64,000 bases of DNA from Novisyntrophococcus fermenticellae (GCF_018866245.1 NZ_CP076458.1:806001-870000), one strand, 5' to 3'. Positions 17,444-27,411 are shown, counted from the first letter of the stretch. The notes: generated by a model not told the origin, from the sequence alone. Translations and numbers: made by a program.

Positions 17444-18235
17444 ATGAAGACAGATAAAATTCGTGTAACGGTCTGGAATGAAAATTTACATGAGGTGCAG
17501 TTTGAGGAAATCCGTAAGGTATATCCAAAGGGAATACATGGCTGTATTGCGGACTTCCTGACAAAAGCAGGAATGGATGTGAAGACGGCTACCTTGCGGG
17601 AGCCGGAGCATGGGCTGACAGAGGAAGTACTGAATCATACGGATGTTCTGATCTGGTGGGGGCATATAGCACAGAAAGAGGTAAGCGACGAAGTTGTAGA
17701 GCGCATATTCAAGAGAATCACTATGGAAGGCATGGGATTCATCGCATTACACTCGGCTCATGATTCAAAAATCTTCCACAAACTAATGGGTACGGACACC
17801 GTTTGGCTCAAGTGGAGGGAGGATGGAGAAAAAGAGGTTATGTGGGTCGTGGATCCTTCGCATCCAATTGCAGAAGGCTTACCTGAAAAAATTGTGCTGC
17901 CGAATGAGGAGATGTACGGGGAACATTTTATGATTCCACGGCCGGACGAACAGGTATTTATCAGTTGGTTTGAAGGCGGAGAGGTATTCCGTTCCGGTTG
18001 CTGCTGGCATAGAGGAATGGGAAAGGTGTTTTATTTACGGTGTGGACATGAGGCATTTCCTACCTTTGAAATCCCGGAAATACAACAGATTCTTATCAAT
18101 GCCGTGAGATGGGCACGGCCGCTTAACTTCCCAAAGGTCACCTATGATTTTGCACAGGCAATTCCGACGATAGAGTTTGAGAGAGCCAAAGACTTTACGG
18201 AGGTAAGTGGATTGCATGAGCAACAATCAAAGTGA
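17444..18235 (+). CDS. ThuA-like protein
   Basis: A 263-residue protein with the glutamine-amidotransferase-like fold of ThuA. Visible family features are [10 protein letters not shown] at the N-terminus, [39 protein letters not shown] and [14 protein letters not shown] near the end. ThuA with ThuB (a Gfo/Idh/MocA enzyme) acts in 3-keto-trehalose metabolism in rhizobia; here too it directly follows a Gfo/Idh/MocA gene. Reaction in this organism is unknown. Confidence 0.88.
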   Translation: MKTDKIRVTVWNENLHEVQFEEIRKVYPKGIHGCIADFLTKAGMDVKTATLREPEHGLTEEVLNHTDVLIWWGHIAQKEVSDEVVERIFKRITMEGMGFIALHSAHDSKIFHKLMGTDTVWLKWREDGEKEVMWVVDPSHPIAEGLPEKIVLPNEEMYGEHFMIPRPDEQVFISWFEGGEVFRSGCCWHRGMGKVFYLRCGHEAFPTFEIPEIQQILINAVRWARPLNFPKVTYDFAQAIPTIEFERAKDFTEVSGLHEQQSK

Positions 18236-19397
18236 TAAGCTTGCGCTAAAACTGTTTGGAATCTTTGCCTTGTGTTTTGCTGCCGAAGCGTGCTTTCTTC
18301 CTTATGTTGCCGTCTATTATGGCGAACAGGGCATACCTGCTATGGAAATAGGAATTCTTTCCTCAGTAGCCGCGTTGTGTGCAGTGCTGGTGCAGCCGGT
18401 CTGGTCGATGCTTGCAGACCGGACGGGAAGAACAGTTTTAATTCTGCGGCTGGTGGTTCTTGCAGCGATGATCAGTGTTTCGCTGTTTGCAGCCGCTAAG
18501 GGATTTGTCGCTTTGTTTTTTGTCAATATTTTGTACTTTTCTTTTCAGACATGTGTTACACCGTTGGGAAATGCATTGGCCATGAATGAGGAGAAAAGGA
18601 AGGCACAGTCCTACTCCTTTATCCGCATGGGCGGGAGCCTGGGTTATGTGGCTGCTGCAGCGGTGTCAGGCACAATCGTCAAAGCAGATAGCCGGCTTTC
18701 TTTTGCACTTACGGCCGGTATGTATTTGATGATGTTCTTAATTGCAATACGAATTCCCGAGCAAAAAACAGGGATCCAAACGGAAGAAAAAAAGACATCC
18801 GAAGGAAACCGGAAAGAACGTCTGCTTACACCGCAGGTCTTGTTTGTACTGTTGCTGGCCTGCGCCGTGCAGGTTATGGTCAGTCATAACAGCAGCTTCT
18901 TAGGTCCTTATCTGGTAGAGATGGGATACAGTGCGGATCACATCGGATATGCAATGATGTTTTGTGCCTTAAGTGAATTGCCGGTTTACTTTCTTGCGAA
19001 CAGGATAGGGAAGAAGGTGCCCGTTCTCGTGATTTTATTGTTGGCTACAGGAGCATTAGGCGTTCGGGGGTTGCTTTTAGCAAAAGCCGGTTCGTTTGAA
19101 ATGGTGGTTCTGGCACAAATTTTGGCGGGTATATCGTTTATGACCTTTTATTACAACAGTGTTATTTATCTGGGCAGCCTGGTCTCAGAAGCTATGCGGG
19201 TACGGATACAAAGCGCTCTTGTAGTTGCACAGCTGGGAATCGGCAATATCATTGGCAATGTAGGCGGCGGCTGGTTGATAGAAAGACGTGGAATGGCAGC
19301 GACTTATCAAGTACTCGGAACAGGCATGATAGTGTTTACGATTGTAATGGCAATTTTATACTTTATAATTAGGAGAAGTGTGAATGAAAAAAAATAA
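18216..19397 (+). CDS. MFS transporter, sugar-proton symporter type
   Basis: About 393 residues and 12 predicted membrane segments. The loop 2-3 motif [11 protein letters not shown] resembles the MFS signature. It most resembles the MFS_1-like / nucleoside-oligosaccharide symporter group. The ATG at 18216 overlaps the end of the ThuA gene; GGAGG lies at 18199-18203. An alternative GTG at 18207 would be too close to that site. In an operon that also has an ABC importer, it may import a second substrate or export a by-product. Confidence 0.85.
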   Translation: MSNNQSDKLALKLFGIFALCFAAEACFLPYVAVYYGEQGIPAMEIGILSSVAALCAVLVQPVWSMLADRTGRTVLILRLVVLAAMISVSLFAAAKGFVALFFVNILYFSFQTCVTPLGNALAMNEEKRKAQSYSFIRMGGSLGYVAAAAVSGTIVKADSRLSFALTAGMYLMMFLIAIRIPEQKTGIQTEEKKTSEGNRKERLLTPQVLFVLLLACAVQVMVSHNSSFLGPYLVEMGYSADHIGYAMMFCALSELPVYFLANRIGKKVPVLVILLLATGALGVRGLLLAKAGSFEMVVLAQILAGISFMTFYYNSVIYLGSLVSEAMRVRIQSALVVAQLGIGNIIGNVGGGWLIERRGMAATYQVLGTGMIVFTIVMAILYFIIRRSVNEKK

Positions 19398-20355
19398 GCT
19401 TGGAAATACGGATATTCGTATTTCAGAAATGATTTTGGGAACGTGGTTGATGGGTGACGCGGGGTACTGGGGAGCTTCCGATCGGCTGGAATCTGAAAAA
19501 GCCATACATACCGCATGGGAAGGCGGAATTACAACCTTTGATACAGCCTATGTCTATGGAAATGGGCTATCGGAAGAGGTGCTTGGAAAAGCGGTGAAAG
19601 GACTGCCAAGGGAAGAGATGACAATCATTTCAAAGATATGGCGTCCGGATCTGCCGAAGGATCATGTAAGACCTGCCTGTGAGAGAAGCCTGAAATTTTT
19701 AGGAATGGATTATCTGGATGTATATTTTATCCATTATCCCTCCATAGCGGGCGATCCCATAGAGGATACGATGGAGTCATTGATGCAGTTGAAAGAAGAA
19801 GGCAAGATCCGTTCAATCGGAGTTTCAAATTTCAGCCTTGAGCAGCTGAAAGAAGCGCGGAGATATGGGGATGTCGATATCATCCAGCCGTGTTACAGTC
19901 TGGTTTGGCGTTTTTTGGATGGGCCGGAGTTCGCGTATTGTAAAGAGAATCATGTGGGCGTTATTCCCTACAGTCCGCTGGCACAGGGACTTTTGACAGG
20001 AAAATATAAGAGCGATAAGGTTTTCCCGAAGACAGACGGACGCAGTGAGGCACCGCTCTTTCTCCATCCATATTTCGATGGTGCTTTAAAGGTGGCTGAC
20101 TTCCTGAAGTCATATGCAGAGAAGTACGACAGAACCCAGGCGCAGATTGCGATTCGCTGGCTGATGCAGACACCGGGAATCACAGCTCCGATTGTGGGGG
20201 GACGAAATGCCGCACAGGTTGCAGAAAATCTGAAAGCAACAAGCTTTGAGCTGACAGCAGCCGACTATAAAGAAATTGATGATTACAGCAGGCAGTTTAC
20301 AGATACCTTGCCTCGTTTTGTGAACTTTTTCAATGCAACAATAATGACTGATTGA
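19384..20355 (+). CDS. Aldo/keto reductase
   Basis: A 323-residue (beta/alpha)8 NADPH-dependent reductase. The catalytic Asp and Tyr are seen in FDTAYVYGNGLSEEVLG, the Lys in ISKIWRP and the His in FIHYPS. Cofactor-binding SPLAQGLLTGKY is near residue 200. It overlaps the MFS gene by 14 bases, so translation is coupled. It likely reduces or oxidises a carbonyl intermediate of the pathway. Confidence 0.92.
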   Translation: MKKNKLGNTDIRISEMILGTWLMGDAGYWGASDRLESEKAIHTAWEGGITTFDTAYVYGNGLSEEVLGKAVKGLPREEMTIISKIWRPDLPKDHVRPACERSLKFLGMDYLDVYFIHYPSIAGDPIEDTMESLMQLKEEGKIRSIGVSNFSLEQLKEARRYGDVDIIQPCYSLVWRFLDGPEFAYCKENHVGVIPYSPLAQGLLTGKYKSDKVFPKTDGRSEAPLFLHPYFDGALKVADFLKSYAEKYDRTQAQIAIRWLMQTPGITAPIVGGRNAAQVAENLKATSFELTAADYKEIDDYSRQFTDTLPRFVNFFNATIMTD

Positions 20356-20374
20356 GAAAAGAAGGAGAAAGAGA

Positions 20375-21226
20375 ATGTCACTACAAAAAGTAAATGATAT
20401 GTTAAAAAAAGCTACGGACAAGGGATATGGAATCCCGGCAATGAATGTATTTAATTATGAGAGTATTGCATGGGCTATTCAGGCGGCGGAGCAGGAAGAT
20501 ATGCCCATAATTGTACAGTTTTGGCCGGGGATGTCTTCTTTCATCCCGATGCCGGTAGTGGTGGATATTGCAAAAAGATTGGCGACGGAGGCAAAGGTTC
20601 CGGTCGGAATTCATCTGGATCATTCCAACAGATGTGAAATAGCGGTAGAAGCTATGATGAGCGGTTTTCCTTCGGTCATGATTGACGGCTCTTCCCTGCC
20701 GTATGAAGAGAACGTTGCCCTTTCGGCAGAAACTGTCCGCTTTGCCCATGCAGCCGGTGTAGATGTGGAGGCCGAACTTGGACATGTGGGTTCTGCACTG
20801 GAGGAAGGCGATCTTCACAGCAGTAACTTTACGGATCCGGAACAGGCAGCAGAATTTGTCCGCCGCACCGGAGTGGATTCACTGGCAGTCGCTGTTGGTA
20901 ACGGACATGGCGATTATGTACGTATGCCTGAATTGGATTTTGAGCTGATTAAGAAACTACGTAAAAATGTATCGGTTCCTCTTGTTATGCATGGCGGTTC
21001 TGGTATTCCAACAGATCAGATGCAGAATGCAGTACGCTGCGGTGTAAGTAAATTCAATATTGCCACGGAATATGAGAAAATATTTTTTGATTCTATGAAG
21101 GCGTATATAGGGCAGGTACAGCCACATCAGTACTATTTTGAAGGATTAGAGACGATTAAGGAACCCTGTATAAATTTTGTGCGGGATAAGATCCGTATGT
21201 TAAATCCTGATCATTCCGGGAAATAG
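20375..21226 (+). CDS. Class II fructose-bisphosphate aldolase-family enzyme
   Basis: A 283-residue zinc aldolase of the FbaA/GatY/KbaY/IolJ family. Zinc and catalytic residues appear in HLDHSNR, EAELGHVGS, GNGHGDY and MHGGSGIP, followed by phosphate-binding KFNIATE. It would split a ketose phosphate into dihydroxyacetone phosphate and an aldehyde. Placed with a PfkB kinase and a FucI-like isomerase, it completes an isomerase-kinase-aldolase route. Substrate stereochemistry cannot be read from the sequence. Confidence 0.92.
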   Translation: MSLQKVNDMLKKATDKGYGIPAMNVFNYESIAWAIQAAEQEDMPIIVQFWPGMSSFIPMPVVVDIAKRLATEAKVPVGIHLDHSNRCEIAVEAMMSGFPSVMIDGSSLPYEENVALSAETVRFAHAAGVDVEAELGHVGSALEEGDLHSSNFTDPEQAAEFVRRTGVDSLAVAVGNGHGDYVRMPELDFELIKKLRKNVSVPLVMHGGSGIPTDQMQNAVRCGVSKFNIATEYEKIFFDSMKAYIGQVQPHQYYFEGLETIKEPCINFVRDKIRMLNPDHSGK

Positions 21227-21237
21227 GGGTAAATCAT

Positions 21238-22230
21238 ATGGCAGACATTATAGGGTTTGAAAATCCGGGCATTGATTTTCTGTGTACATTGCCTCACCTG
21301 CCTGGATCGAATGAGGCTATGTATATGCAGAAACAAAGCTGGCAAGGCGGAGGGCAGGTATCCACGGGGTTGGCTGCAGCATCACGTCTTGGAGCAGCTG
21401 CAGCGCTTTGCGGTACCGTAGGGGATGATATTTTTGGCAGATTCTGCTGCAATGACTTGATTCGGCATGGAGTAGATATTTCCGGCGTAAAGGTAAGGCC
21501 CGGCGGCAGGACAGGGTTTTCACTTGTTTTGTCGGATGAAGAAACAAGAGGACGCAGTATTATCATGCGTTCCGCAAAGACTTCCCCGCTGCTGGAAACG
21601 GAAATCGATTTTGAAATGGTTAAGCAGGCGAAAGTGCTGCATTTGGCGTGGGTGGATGATATCGGATTAGAAGCAGCCCGGATTGCAAAAGAAAATGGGG
21701 TAACCGTATTACTCGATGCGGATAATTACTATCCCCGTCTGGAAGAAGTGTACCAGTATGTGGATGTGTTGATTGCGTCTCAATTTGTCTATGACCATTA
21801 TTTTACCGATGACGAGGAGGAAAAGAATCTTAAAACGACTTTATCCTGGGGTCCGCAGGTGGCAATCTACACAAAGGGTTCCAAAGGCTGTATTGGTCTT
21901 TGGAAAGGTGGTTTTTTCTGCCAGGAAGCTTTTCATGTGCCGGTCGTTGATACGGTTGGTGCCGGCGATGTGTTTCATGGAGCATTCGCCAGTTGTCTGG
22001 TGCGCGGCATGACGCCGGTTGAAGCAGCAGAGTTCTCCAGTGCAGTCAGTGCGATTAAGTGCACGCGCATTGGAGGAAGAGCCGGCATTCCGACAAGAGA
22101 GATGACAGAGCATTTCCTTAAGACCGGCGAGATACAGGACGAAGCGTTAGACAAAAGGGTTGCATATTATGAAAGGGGGTTGGAGCAGCTTGCAGATGAG
22201 AAAATTGAGACTGGGTGTATTGCCCATTAA
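21238..22230 (+). CDS. PfkB-family carbohydrate kinase
   Basis: A 330-residue ribokinase-like kinase. The N-terminal sugar-binding GGGQVSTGLAAASRLGA and C-terminal anion-hole motif DTVGAGDVFHGAFA (catalytic Asp) are clear. It probably phosphorylates the ketose made by the isomerase encoded next, making the aldolase substrate. Its 3' end overlaps the region upstream of the isomerase start. Confidence 0.92.
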   Translation: MADIIGFENPGIDFLCTLPHLPGSNEAMYMQKQSWQGGGQVSTGLAAASRLGAAAALCGTVGDDIFGRFCCNDLIRHGVDISGVKVRPGGRTGFSLVLSDEETRGRSIIMRSAKTSPLLETEIDFEMVKQAKVLHLAWVDDIGLEAARIAKENGVTVLLDADNYYPRLEEVYQYVDVLIASQFVYDHYFTDDEEEKNLKTTLSWGPQVAIYTKGSKGCIGLWKGGFFCQEAFHVPVVDTVGAGDVFHGAFASCLVRGMTPVEAAEFSSAVSAIKCTRIGGRAGIPTREMTEHFLKTGEIQDEALDKRVAYYERGLEQLADEKIETGCIAH

Positions 22231-23575
22231 AAGAAGCTATTTGTCTCTGGATGTTGCCGCAGCAGAAAAAGAACGTGTATTTGAGGCAATCAGGACAATG
22301 AAGCAAGATGCTGTTACACTGATTGATATCGAGGATATCTGCAACAGAGGTATCGCTTACAGACCGGAGGATATAAAGCCTGTCGTGGAGAAATTCAAAC
22401 AGGAAAAAGTCGATGCTGTATTTTTATTACATTGTGACTTTGGTGAGGAACAGATAGCGGTTAAAATATTAAGAGAGTTCAGATTGCCGGTGTTGCTTTG
22501 GGGACCTCGTGACCAGTATCCCAGCCGGCCGGGAATGTTCGGCCGGGATACACAATGTGGTATCTTTGCGGATGCGAAAGTTTTGAGTCGTAACCACATA
22601 ACTTTTAGTTACATATATAATGTGGATACGGACACAGAGGAATTCAGAAAAGGATACGTTAACTTTTTGCGGACAGCAACGATTGTCCGGGATTTGAAAG
22701 ATCTTCGGATTGCGCAAATCGGTCAGCGTCCCACACAGTTTATGAGTGTCATTGCCAGTGAAGCTGCACTTGTAGAAAAGTTTGGTATTGAGGTGGTTCC
22801 GGTTTCTCCATATAGTATTATCAGAGATACTTTAAAGCTGGCAGACAGTCATGATCCTGCGGTAGAAAGCGAAGTGCAGAAGCTGAAAGATAAGATGGAT
22901 TGCCAGGCGATGACGACGGAGCAGCTACAGCGAATAGCCGCATTAAAAGTGACGGTGCTCGCCACACTTGAAAAGAATGACTGCCGGGCAGGTGCAATTG
23001 AATGCTGGACGCTTTTCCCTGATGCAATCGGTGTGCCGCCATGTATGATTATCAGTGAATTGGCCGATATGGGATTACCGCTGGCCTGCGAATGTGACCT
23101 GAACGGAGCACTGACATCTGTGATTGCACAGGCAGCGGCACTAAATGAACAGGCAATATTCTTTGCAGATCTGACGATTCGTCATCCGGAGAATGATAAC
23201 GCTGAATTACTATGGCATTGCGGTCCCTTCCCTTATTCTTTGAAAAAAGAAGAATGTCAGGCACGCATGGTAGATGCATATGCAACCTGGGAACTGAAGG
23301 AGGGTGACATTACGATTCTTCGATGTGATGAAATTGAAGGCTCCTACTACCTCACAGCTGCAGAAGGTAAGGCTGTGGAAGGCCCGGAAACCACCGGTTC
23401 GTATGTCTGGTTTGAAACCGGAGATTGGAAGAAGATGGAGGAGACATTTGTCTACGGTCCCTATATTCACCATGTAGCCGGGGTTTATGGGAAATACATT
23501 ACCGCAATTCAAGAGGCGGCCCGGTATCTTCCGGTGAAATGGGATCCGCCGGGTGGATATCCGGAAAGTCTGTAG
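22196..23575 (+). CDS. L-fucose/L-arabinose isomerase-family protein
   Basis: About 459 residues from the ATG at 22196, which has GGAG 10 bases upstream; the start overlaps the kinase gene by 35 bases. The fold is recognisable from RLGVLPIKRSYLSLD, LLHCDFGEEQIAVKIL, PVLLWGPRDQYPSR, CWTLFPDAIGVPPCM and LACECDLNGALTSVIAQ, matching FucI-like proteins including a metal-binding Glu and Asp. It should interconvert an aldose and a ketose. It is shorter than classical FucI (about 590) and belongs to the shorter uncharacterised branch. Confidence 0.85.
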   Translation: MRKLRLGVLPIKRSYLSLDVAAAEKERVFEAIRTMKQDAVTLIDIEDICNRGIAYRPEDIKPVVEKFKQEKVDAVFLLHCDFGEEQIAVKILREFRLPVLLWGPRDQYPSRPGMFGRDTQCGIFADAKVLSRNHITFSYIYNVDTDTEEFRKGYVNFLRTATIVRDLKDLRIAQIGQRPTQFMSVIASEAALVEKFGIEVVPVSPYSIIRDTLKLADSHDPAVESEVQKLKDKMDCQAMTTEQLQRIAALKVTVLATLEKNDCRAGAIECWTLFPDAIGVPPCMIISELADMGLPLACECDLNGALTSVIAQAAALNEQAIFFADLTIRHPENDNAELLWHCGPFPYSLKKEECQARMVDAYATWELKEGDITILRCDEIEGSYYLTAAEGKAVEGPETTGSYVWFETGDWKKMEETFVYGPYIHHVAGVYGKYITAIQEAARYLPVKWDPPGGYPESL

Positions 23576-23602
23576 AGCAGAACTGTAATTGGAGGAAGTA
23601 TC

Positions 23603-24259
23603 ATGACGATAGAAGAAGTAAAGAGCAATAATCCGGATATTGCGGTAATACATGTAAATGATTCCGGATTTAAGGCATTTGGTAAGGTACTTAAGAAAGA
23701 TCTGAATACTTATGTGGAATACATGGAGAAGAACATACCGATTCCGGGACAGGGAGTGGATTATGCAGCAGAAGATACCGGTCTGATGACCCTGGAAAAG
23801 GAACGGCATTATTTAGAGACAGAAGTATATGGGCAAATGCCGGTGGAAGTCGGATTTTGTGCCGGGCATAATCAAATCATGGATGGAATGGAGTGGCATT
23901 ATGGCTGTGAAGTAAATGTAGCTGTGACAGATCTTGTATTATTCCTTGCAGAATATTCCTCTTTAGAGCATTCGGAAGATGGAAAAGTACATCTGAACAG
24001 CAGGCAGGTGAAGGCGGTCTACGTGCCGAAAGGGTATGCAATCGCTTTGAACCCATTGGTATTGCATTTTACACCGATTGAGGTGCAGAAGGAAGGTTTC
24101 AGCACGGTAGTGGCGCTGCCTGCACATACCAACGAAGCATTACTGGAAGCGACAGCGGATCCTTACCTAAAGGCCAGAAATTCATGGATTATTTACCACA
24201 AAGATACAGGGCGGGGAAGCGAGAACGACGGTATTAATTTAAAATTAAAATATAAATAA
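23603..24259 (+). CDS. DUF4867-family protein
   Basis: A 218-residue protein that I recognise as the DUF4867 type, found in clostridial sugar loci. It looks cupin-like: a His/Glu cluster appears in FCAGHNQIMDGMEWHYGCEV, and beta-rich segments follow (VKAVYVPKGYAIALNP, LVLHFTPIEV). Such clusters often bind a metal in isomerases or epimerases. No biochemical role is known to me. Its position directly after the isomerase suggests a step in the same pathway. Confidence 0.7.
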   Translation: MTIEEVKSNNPDIAVIHVNDSGFKAFGKVLKKDLNTYVEYMEKNIPIPGQGVDYAAEDTGLMTLEKERHYLETEVYGQMPVEVGFCAGHNQIMDGMEWHYGCEVNVAVTDLVLFLAEYSSLEHSEDGKVHLNSRQVKAVYVPKGYAIALNPLVLHFTPIEVQKEGFSTVVALPAHTNEALLEATADPYLKARNSWIIYHKDTGRGSENDGINLKLKYK

Positions 24260-24275
24260 TTGGAGGATTTACGAC

Positions 24276-25562
24276 ATGGGGAAAAAGAAAACAGTAGCGA
24301 TTGCACTTGCTGCATTGAGCGTATGCATGCTCACCGCCTGTGGATCTGAGCAGAGCAGCGGACAGAAAGATGCGTCATCATCCGCAGGATCAACAGAGAC
24401 AGGAAGTTCGAAAACAGGTGATGTAACAAAGATTGAGTTCTTCCAGATGAAAAAGGAAGCGGTTGACACGATGGACTATCTGATTGCAGAGTTTGAAAAA
24501 CAGCATCCCAAGATTGATGTGGAACAGGTTACAGTTCCGGACGGGGAGACGGTACTGATGACCAGAGCGGCAGCAGATGACTTACCGGATGTGTTTACAC
24601 ATTATCCGATTGACGCCAACTTTGCCAACTTTGTCAAAGAAGGAAAAGTTCTTGATATTACGGGTAAGCCATGTACCGAGAATGTAATTCCGGAATATCT
24701 GAAATCTGCAGAGGTTGATGGGAAGAATTACATTGCACCGATTTCAATCGAATACAATGGTGTTTATTATGAAGAGAACAGTTTCAAAGAAAAAGGGTAT
24801 GAGGTTCCGGAAACCTGGAGTGACCTGGTTGCTTTAGTGGACAAGATGAAAGAGGACGGCGAAACCCCATTTGTCCTGTCAAATAAGGATGCCTGGACTA
24901 CTTCCTATCTGTGGACTGGTATTATGACAAAAGATATGGGCTCATATAAAGATTTTTATGAGGATATGAAAGCGGGCAAGGATAGTTTTTCCAAGAATCC
25001 AATAGCAAAAGCAACCCTGGAAAAAATGAAATGGGTGAACGACAATGCACAGAGTGACAGCATTTCTGTCAGCTACGACCAGGCGATTACGGATTTCGTC
25101 AATGGAAAAGGTATGATGATGCCGTCAGGTTCTTTTGTATTACCTTCCCTGCAGTCTGCCAATCCGGATGCAAGCTTTAAAATCTTCCCCTGGCCGACAG
25201 ATACCGGAGAAACAAAAGAAACCGTGCGTGTGGATTTAGCTGTCGCAGCAGGAAAGAATAAAAATGATAACAAAGAGGCTGTTGATACATTCATGCAGTA
25301 TCTGACCAGCACGGAAGCTGCACAGATCTTTTCAGACAGAGATCATTCACTCTCGGCAATTAAGGGTGTGGTACCGGATATTCCGGAGGCACAAAGGGTG
25401 ACAGAGTCTGTTGATAAAAACGGTGTGCTGGATGCAGTGGCTCCGCCTCCGGGATTTGAACAGGAGAAGCGTGCGGAACTGCAGGAAATGATCATGGACG
25501 GCGATGTATCAAAATGCCTGACCAAACTGGATGAGATTTGGAAAGAATTAACGGCAGAATAA
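24276..25562 (+). CDS. Sugar ABC transporter substrate-binding lipoprotein (CUT1)
   Basis: A 428-residue SBP_bac_1 lipoprotein: signal peptide with lipobox MLTACGS, a Ser/Gly linker, then IEFFQMKKEAVDTMDYLIAE and the usual lobes. It captures a mono- or oligosaccharide for the two permeases downstream. A strong hairpin separates it from them, typical where the binding protein is made in excess. Confidence 0.92.
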   Translation: MGKKKTVAIALAALSVCMLTACGSEQSSGQKDASSSAGSTETGSSKTGDVTKIEFFQMKKEAVDTMDYLIAEFEKQHPKIDVEQVTVPDGETVLMTRAAADDLPDVFTHYPIDANFANFVKEGKVLDITGKPCTENVIPEYLKSAEVDGKNYIAPISIEYNGVYYEENSFKEKGYEVPETWSDLVALVDKMKEDGETPFVLSNKDAWTTSYLWTGIMTKDMGSYKDFYEDMKAGKDSFSKNPIAKATLEKMKWVNDNAQSDSISVSYDQAITDFVNGKGMMMPSGSFVLPSLQSANPDASFKIFPWPTDTGETKETVRVDLAVAAGKNKNDNKEAVDTFMQYLTSTEAAQIFSDRDHSLSAIKGVVPDIPEAQRVTESVDKNGVLDAVAPPPGFEQEKRAELQEMIMDGDVSKCLTKLDEIWKELTAE

Positions 25563-25585
25563 GATACAAATAAGGTGTTTGATGC

Positions 25586-25627
25586 CCCCGCCCTGAAATC
25601 GGGGAAAGGTTTTAGCGGCGGGGTTTT
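25586..25627 (+). terminator. Intercistronic hairpin after the binding-protein gene
   Basis: CCCCGCC (25586-25592) pairs with GGCGGGG (25617-25623), followed by TTTT. It would act as a partial terminator or as a 3' stabiliser, lowering permease relative to binding-protein expression. Confidence 0.65.
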
Positions 25628-25657
25628 CTGTATATCAACAAAAGGGAGGACATTTCT

Positions 25658-26554
25658 ATGTCACAAGAAGGTATTATTCCTCATAAGAAAAAAATCAACT
25701 GGGGAATGATTGGGTTTACGATCCCCATCGTATTTTTATATTCTTTTTTATTTCTTATACCCATTTTAATAGGCTTTTATTATAGCCTGACAAATTGGAA
25801 TGGCTTAAGCAGCAGTTATAAAGTAGTCGGACTTTCTAATTATATTAAAATTTTTAAGGATGCCCGTTTTCTGAATTCAATTAAATTTAATGTTGTGTAT
25901 ATGGTGTTACTTGTTATCTTAACATTGGCCATTTCTATGGCAGTGGCACTGATGATTAACCGTATTAAATTCTTTTCCACACTCTTTCGGTCTATTTATT
26001 TTCTGCCGGCCGTGCTGAGTCTGGTAACGGTTGGATTGATTTGGAATGAGTTGTTTTACCGGGTAATTCCGGTGATCGGGCAAAAGATTGGCGTGGAATG
26101 GTTAAGCGGCAGTATGCTGGGAAATCCGAAGCTGGCGATGTATGCAATCCTGATTGTCAATCTGTGGCAGGGGTGCGCTGTCCCTGTTATGCTGTTGATT
26201 GCCGGGCTGCAAGGGGTGCCGTCTGAATTGTATGAGGCAGCGACGATTGATGGAGCCGGTCCCTTTGCAAGGTTTAAAAATATTACGATTCCTTTTTTGA
26301 TTCCGGTTATCAATATGATTATTATTACGCAGACGAAGGCAGGACTTACGATTTTCGATTATATTAAAGCAATGACGGATGGAGGCCCCGGACGTGCTAC
26401 AGAAGCTGTCGGCCTGTTGATTTACAAGTATGCTCTGCTGGAAAGCAAGTATAGCCAGTCGGTAACGATATCTATGGTATTATTTGCTGTAGTCGGCCTT
26501 ATATCCTTCTTCACATTGAGATTAACCAGCAGTAAACAGGTAGGGGAGGAATGA
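25658..26554 (+). CDS. Sugar ABC transporter permease (MalF/UgpA-like)
   Basis: A 298-residue CUT1 permease with six membrane segments. It has a typical start (FTIPIVFLYSFLFLIPILIG), the SLTNWNG segment after helix 1, and the EAA loop ELYEAATIDGAGPFARFKNI. It overlaps the next permease by 4 bases (ATGA). No cognate ATPase is encoded here. Confidence 0.93.
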   Translation: MSQEGIIPHKKKINWGMIGFTIPIVFLYSFLFLIPILIGFYYSLTNWNGLSSSYKVVGLSNYIKIFKDARFLNSIKFNVVYMVLLVILTLAISMAVALMINRIKFFSTLFRSIYFLPAVLSLVTVGLIWNELFYRVIPVIGQKIGVEWLSGSMLGNPKLAMYAILIVNLWQGCAVPVMLLIAGLQGVPSELYEAATIDGAGPFARFKNITIPFLIPVINMIIITQTKAGLTIFDYIKAMTDGGPGRATEAVGLLIYKYALLESKYSQSVTISMVLFAVVGLISFFTLRLTSSKQVGEE

Positions 26555-27411
26555 TTATGGGCACGAGGAAAAAACAATTATCATTTAAAACGGTGCTGTT
26601 TAAGGTTCTTGTATATGGCGCATTGCTGGCGGGAATACTCCTGATATTATATCCGCTGTATATTACACTGATTACATCCTTTAAATCCCCGGCTGAGTCA
26701 ACGGAAAATTTCTTTGCATTTCCGAAAACATTCTATCTGGATAACTTTCGGGCCGTGTTCGGGAAGTCAAATTATGTAAGATACTTTTCGAACTCTTTGT
26801 TTATTACGATAGCAGCAGTGGCATTAATCATGCTTTTGGCTCCGATGTGTGCTTATGCGATTTCAAGGAATATGAAACAGAAGTATTTCAAGTTTATCTA
26901 CTGGTATATCCTGGCCGGACTTTTTGTTCCGTTTCAGGCGGTTATGGTTCCACTGGTAAACTACACGGCAAATTTGAAGCTGAACAATCAATTTGGGCTG
27001 ATTCTTTTACATGTTACATTAGCGGCACCACAGGCAATCTTTTTACTGGTAAACTATATCCGCTCCGTACCTTCTGATTTGGAATCTGCCGCATTGATCG
27101 ACGGATGTACGACTTTTGGAGCCTATTGGCGCATTGTACTTCCACTGATCAGCCCTATGCTGGTCACGGTGCTCGTATTAAATGCGATGTGGATTTGGAA
27201 TGACTTCCAGCTGTCCTTGTTGATTTTAAGTAAATCCCCGAATTCATGGACGTTGCCTTTGTTCCAGTACAATTTTAAATCACAGTACACGTTTGACTAT
27301 AATATGGCATTTGCTTCCTATCTGGTGGCCATCGTTCCCATCGTTCTGGTATATATCTTTGCACAGCGTTATATTGTGGACGGTCTGACCCAGGGAGCAG
27401 TGAAGAGTTGA
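26551..27411 (+). CDS. Sugar ABC transporter permease (MalG/UgpE-like)
   Basis: A 286-residue CUT1 partner permease: LYPLYITLITSFKSPAEST after helix 1, the EAA loop DLESAALIDGCTTFGAYWRI and the conserved C-terminal RYIVDGLTQGAVK. It completes the importer with an ATPase encoded elsewhere, as for MsmX-type shared ATPases. Confidence 0.93.
   Translation: MIMGTRKKQLSFKTVLFKVLVYGALLAGILLILYPLYITLITSFKSPAESTENFFAFPKTFYLDNFRAVFGKSNYVRYFSNSLFITIAAVALIMLLAPMCAYAISRNMKQKYFKFIYWYILAGLFVPFQAVMVPLVNYTANLKLNNQFGLILLHVTLAAPQAIFLLVNYIRSVPSDLESAALIDGCTTFGAYWRIVLPLISPMLVTVLVLNAMWIWNDFQLSLLILSKSPNSWTLPLFQYNFKSQYTFDYNMAFASYLVAIVPIVLVYIFAQRYIVDGLTQGAVKS

Noticed and set aside
23210..23809. Leftward open frame of 199 codons
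   Set aside because: Antisense to the isomerase and DUF4867 genes; no family resemblance and odd composition.
16352..24259. Reading the operon as a myo-inositol (iol) cluster
   Set aside because: IolD (TPP hydrolase) and IolE (dehydratase) are missing and a FucI-like isomerase is present; only individual family resemblances support it.
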